A stretch of DNA of 64,000 nt from Protonemura montana (taxonomy: Eukaryota; Arthropoda; Insecta; Plecoptera; Nemouridae): positions 17,629,208 to 17,693,207 of the forward strand of contig OX387609.1 of assembly GCA_947568835.1 (NCBI GenBank). The letters are read 5' to 3'. The translations under genes and the position numbers were made by a program. A model generated the notes under the pieces. It was given only the letters and a program-made list of their open reading frames with translations, did no database searches and was not told the DNA's origin. Positions 61,101 to 64,000 of this stretch are shown one piece after another; the first letter of the stretch is position 1; every line of letters begins with the position of its first letter.

Positions 61101-64000
61101 TGTCCTCCCCCTGTCCTGCCCCATGTCCCATGTCCTGCCCCATGTCCTGCCCCATGTCCTGCCCCATGTCCTGCCCTATGTCTTGTCCCATGTCCTGCCC
61201 CATGTCCTGCCCCATGTCCTGCCCTATGTCCTGCCCCATGTCTTACCCCATGTCCCATGTCCTGCCCCATGTCCTGCCCCATGTCCTGCCCCATGTCCTG
61301 CCCTATGTCCTGCCCCATGTCCTGCCCCATGTCCTGCTCCATGTCCTGCCCCATGTCTTGCCCCATGTCCCATGTCCTGCCTCATGTCCTGCCCCATGTC
61401 CTGCCCCATGTCCTGCCCCATGTCCTGCCCCATGTCCTGCCCCATGTCCTGCCCTATGTCCTGCCCCATGTCCTGCCCCATGTCCTGCCCTATGTCCTGT
61501 CCCATGTCCTGTCCCATGTCATGTCCCATGTCCTGCTCCATGTCCTGCCCCATGTCCTGCCCCATGTCCTGCCCTATGTCCTGCCCCATGTCCTGCCCCA
61601 TGTCCTGCTCCATGTCCTGCCCCATGTCCTGCCCCATGTCCCATGTCATGCCCCATGTCCTGCCCCATGTCCTGCCCCATGTCCTGCCCCATGTCCTGCC
61701 CCATGTCCTGCCCTATGTCCTGTCCCATGTCCTGCCCCTTGTCCTGCCCCATGTCCTGCTCCATGTCCTTTCCCATGTCCCATGTCCTGCCCCATTGCCT
61801 GCCCCATGTCCTGCCCCATGTCCTGCCCCATGTCCTGCCACATGTCCTGCCCCATGTCCTGCCCCATGTCCTGTCCCATTTCCTGCCCCATGTCCTGCCC
61901 CATGTCCTGCCCCTAGTCCTGCCCTATGTCCTGTCCCATGTCCTGCCCCATGTCCTGCCCCATGTCCTGTCCCATGTCCTGCCTCATGTCCTGCCCCATG
62001 TCCTACCCTATGTCCTGCCCCATGTCCTGCCCCATGTCCTGCCCCATGTCCTGCCCTATGTCCTGCCCCATGTCCTGCCTTATGTCCTGCCCTATGTCCT
62101 GTCCCATGTCCTGCCCCATGTCCTGCCCCATGTCCTGTCCCATGTCATGTCCCATGTCCTGCTCCATGTCCTGTCTCATGTCGTGCACCATGTCCTGCCC
62201 CATGTCCTGCCCCATTTCCTGCCCCATGTCCTGCTCCATGTCCTGCCCCATGTCCTGCCCCATGTCCCATGTCCTGCCCCATGTCCTGCCCCATGTCCTG
62301 TCCCATGTCCTGCCCCATGTCATGCCCCATGTCCTGCCCCATGTCATGCCCCATGTCCTGCCCCATGTCCTGCCCCATGTCCCATGTCCTGCCTCATGTC
62401 CTGCCCCTTGTCCTGTCCTATTTCCTGCCCCATGTCCTGCCCCATGTCCTGCCCCGTGTCCTGCCCCATGTCCTGCCCCATGTTCTGCCCCATGTCCTGC
62501 CCCATGTCTTGCCCTATGTCCCATGTCCTGCCCCATGTCCTGCCCCATGTCCTGCCCCATGTCCTTCCCTATGTCCTGTCCCATGTCCTGCCCCATGTCC
62601 TGCCCCATGTCCTGCCCCATGTCTTGCTCCATGTCCTTCCCCTGTCCAGTCCCATGTCCCATGTCCTGCCCCATGTCCTGCCACATGTCCTGCCCCATGT
62701 CCTGCCATATGTCCTGTCCCATGTCCTGCCCTTTGTCCTGTCCCATTTCCTGCCCCATGTCCTGCCCCATGTCCTGCCCCATGTCCTGCCCTATGTCCTG
62801 CCCCATGTCTTGCCCCATGTCCCATGTCCTGCCCCATGTCCTGCCCTATGTCCTGCCCCATGTCTTGCTCCATGTCCCATGTCCTAGCCCATGTCCTGCC
62901 CCATGTCCTGCCCCATGTCCTGCCCTATGTCCTGCCCCATGTCCTGCCCCATGTCCTGCTCCATGTCCTGCCCCATGTCCTGCCCCATGTCCCATGTCAT
63001 GCCCCATGTCCTGCCCCATGTCCTGCCCCATGTCCTGTCCCATGTCCTGCTCCATGTCCTGCCCCATGTCTTGCCCTATGTCCCATGTCCTGCCTCATGT
63101 CCTGCCCCATGTCCTGCCCCATGTCCTGCACCATGTCCTGCGCCATGTCCTGCCCCATGTCCTGCCCTATGTCCTGCCCCATGTCCTGCCCCATGTCCTG
63201 CCCTATGTCCTGTCCCATGTCCTGTCCCATGTCATGTCCCATGTCCTGCCCCATGTCCTGCCCCATGTCCTGCTCCATGTCCTGCCCCATGTCCTGCCCC
63301 ATGTCCCATGTCATGCCCCATGTCCTGTTCCATGTCCTGCCCCATGTCCTGCCCCATGTCCTGCCCCATGTCCTGCCCTATGTCCTGTCCCATGTCCTGC
63401 CCCTTGTCCTGCCCCATGTCCTGCTCCATGTCCTGCCCCATGTCCCATGTCCTGCCCCATTTCCTGCCCCATGTCCTGCCCCATGTCCTGCCCCATGTTC
63501 TGCCACATGTCCTGCCCCATGTCCTGCCCCATGTCCTGTCCCATGTCCTGCCCCATGTCCTGCCCCATGTCCTGCCCCTAGTCCTCCCCTATGTCCTGTC
63601 CCATGTCCTGCCCCATGTCCTGCCCCATGTCCTGTCCCATGTCCTGCCTCATGTCCTGCCCAATGTCCTGCCCTATGTCCTGCCCCATGTCCTGCCCCAT
63701 GTCCTGCCCCATGTCCTGCCCTATGTCCTGCCCCATGTCCTGCCCTATGTCCTGCCCTATGTCCTGTCCCATGTCCTGCCCCATGTCCTGCCCCATGTCC
63801 TGTCCCATGTCATGTGACATGTCCTGCTCCATGTCCTGTTCCATGTCCTGCCCCATGTCCTGCCCCATGTCCTGCCCCATGTCCTGCCCCATGTCCTGCC
63901 CCATGTCCTGTCCCATGTCCTGCACCATGTCCTGCCCCATGTCCTGCCCCATGTCCTGCCCCATGTCCTGCTCCATGTCCTGCCCCATGTCCTGCCCCAT
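55105..64000. repeat. 8.9-kb duplication, right copy (truncated by window)
   Basis: This is the partner of 37171-46066. The match begins within a CCCCTTGTCC unit; upstream, this copy joins sequence of the 39.0-39.1 kb type. Private changes include CATGTTCTG near 59873, CTCC near 60903 and GTCGTGCACC near 62182, the last creating a rare CpG. The copy continues beyond the window. Confidence 0.92.
55184..61575. repeat. 6.4-kb core HOR, copy 3
   Basis: This core has the same length as copy 1 (6,392 bases) and sits in direct orientation about 370 bases after the end of copy 2. It shares CCAGATG (near 59673) with copy 2, and CCGGATG-type drift is not seen. The flanks differ from copy 2, so the three cores are not a simple head-to-tail triplet. 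Confidence 0.9.

Larger units (their letters stand above)
1..64000. repeat. 12-bp satellite array filling the whole window
   Basis: Every line of the window is built from the 12-base unit CATGTCCTGCCC or close variants, with no unique sequence between units. The unit splits into CA + TGTCC + TGCCC, so it contains a tandem TGYCC pentamer. Shorter units of 7 bases (CATGTCC) and 11 bases (CATGTCCTGCC) recur and change the register. The consensus + strand is 50% C, 25% T, 17% G and 8% A, giving about 67% GC, 75% pyrimidine and an extreme, constant strand asymmetry. The consensus has no CpG. CATG, a palindrome, occurs in nearly every unit. Both ends of the window are in mid-array. Tandem arrays of this size are known from eukaryotic satellites; the Drosophila dodeca satellite also has a 12-base unit but a different sequence. 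I do not recognise this particular satellite or its host species. Confidence 0.98.

Noticed and set aside
1..64000. CRISPR array or other spaced direct repeat
   Set aside because: Units are contiguous with no unique spacers, and the unit is only 12 bases.
1..64000. Telomeric repeat
   Set aside because: The strand asymmetry and G-run recall telomeres, but GGGGCAGGACAT does not match TTAGGG, TTTAGGG, TTAGG or related telomere units.
1..64000. Cysteine- and proline-rich protein gene (mucin, metallothionein or keratin-associated type)
   Set aside because: The MSCP and CPAP repeats look superficially similar, but the reading frame is not maintained, nonsense variants recur in every block, and no flanking non-repeat exon or splice signal is present.
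1..64000. Transposable element, virus-derived or rRNA/tRNA insertions
   Set aside because: I scanned the lines for any departure from the monomer and found none longer than a few bases. All irregular units are explained by substitutions, 7- or 11-base units or HOR junctions.
1..64000. Bacterial or phage origin
   Set aside because: A 64-kb gene-free array of one 12-base unit has no bacterial precedent that I know of. The layered HOR structure is typical of eukaryotic satellite DNA.

Overview
The whole 64,000-base window is one uninterrupted array of a 12-base satellite. The consensus, read on the + strand, is CATGTCCTGCCC (reverse complement GGGCAGGACATG), giving roughly 5,300 monomers. I found no single-copy DNA, protein gene, RNA gene, transposon, CRISPR array, promoter or polyadenylation signal. 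Both window edges lie inside the array, so the true array is longer than 64 kb. An array of this size points to a eukaryotic chromosome (heterochromatin, a pericentromeric or subtelomeric block, or a giant VNTR). Nothing in the sequence identifies the species or the chromosomal position.

The monomer reads as CA + TGTCC + TGCCC, that is, two near-identical TGYCC pentamers plus a CA dinucleotide. Most units are 12 bases. Recurrent short units of 7 bases (CATGTCC, exactly one pentamer missing) and 11 bases (one C lost) shift the register. Common variants are mostly single C-to-T changes (CCCT, TCCC, CTCC, TCTTGCC), plus ATTTCC, TTGTCC, TCATGCC and CCACATG forms. The consensus has no CpG and no stop codon in any of six frames, so very long open frames exist throughout and are not evidence of genes.

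Rare variant monomers act as landmarks and reveal several tiers of higher-order repeats (HORs). Positions below are the first base of the stop-like triplet on the + strand. Class A (TGA in CATGTGACATG): 30, 1241, 8490, 11949, 14304, 16789, 19605, 45881, 63815. Class B (TAG in CCCCTAGTCCTCCCC): 3815, 6493, 8254, 11713, 14068, 16553, 19369, 27336, 31288, 36328, 40013, 42612, 45645, 47635, 51187, 53786, 57947, 60546, 63579. Class C (TAG in CCCCTAGTCCTGCCC): 13581, 16066, 21237, 23539, 25334, 27204, 30374, 31156, 34326, 36196, 39881, 40935, 43980, 47503, 51055, 52109, 57815, 58869, 61914. Class D (CATGTCCTAGCC): 26353, 35345, 39030, 41918, 44951, 46652, 50168, 53092, 55028, 56964, 59852, 62885. 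Class E (CATGTAATG): 28376, 32328, 37368, 48506, 55302. Class F (CCTGACCCATG): 26920, 35912, 39597, 47219, 50771, 57531.

Layout. Positions 1-19.4 kb (rich in class A and B) hold a 1,211-base tandem pair, a 2,678-base tandem pair, and four B-to-B blocks of 3,459, 2,355, 2,485 and 2,816 bases. Several blocks contain a 643-base subrepeat in two or three copies. Positions 19.4-25.3 kb are a transition mosaic with 2,302-base periodicity. Positions 25.3-37 kb hold blocks repeating at 5,040 and 3,952 bases. Positions 37-64 kb are dominated by three near-identical copies of a 6.4-kb core, nested in an 8.3-kb duplication (offset about 11.2 kb) and an 8.9-kb duplication (offset 17,934 bases) that runs to the right edge. 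Copies differ by few private substitutions, one 169-base deletion and one 36-base expansion. This is what recent unequal exchange or segmental amplification would leave.
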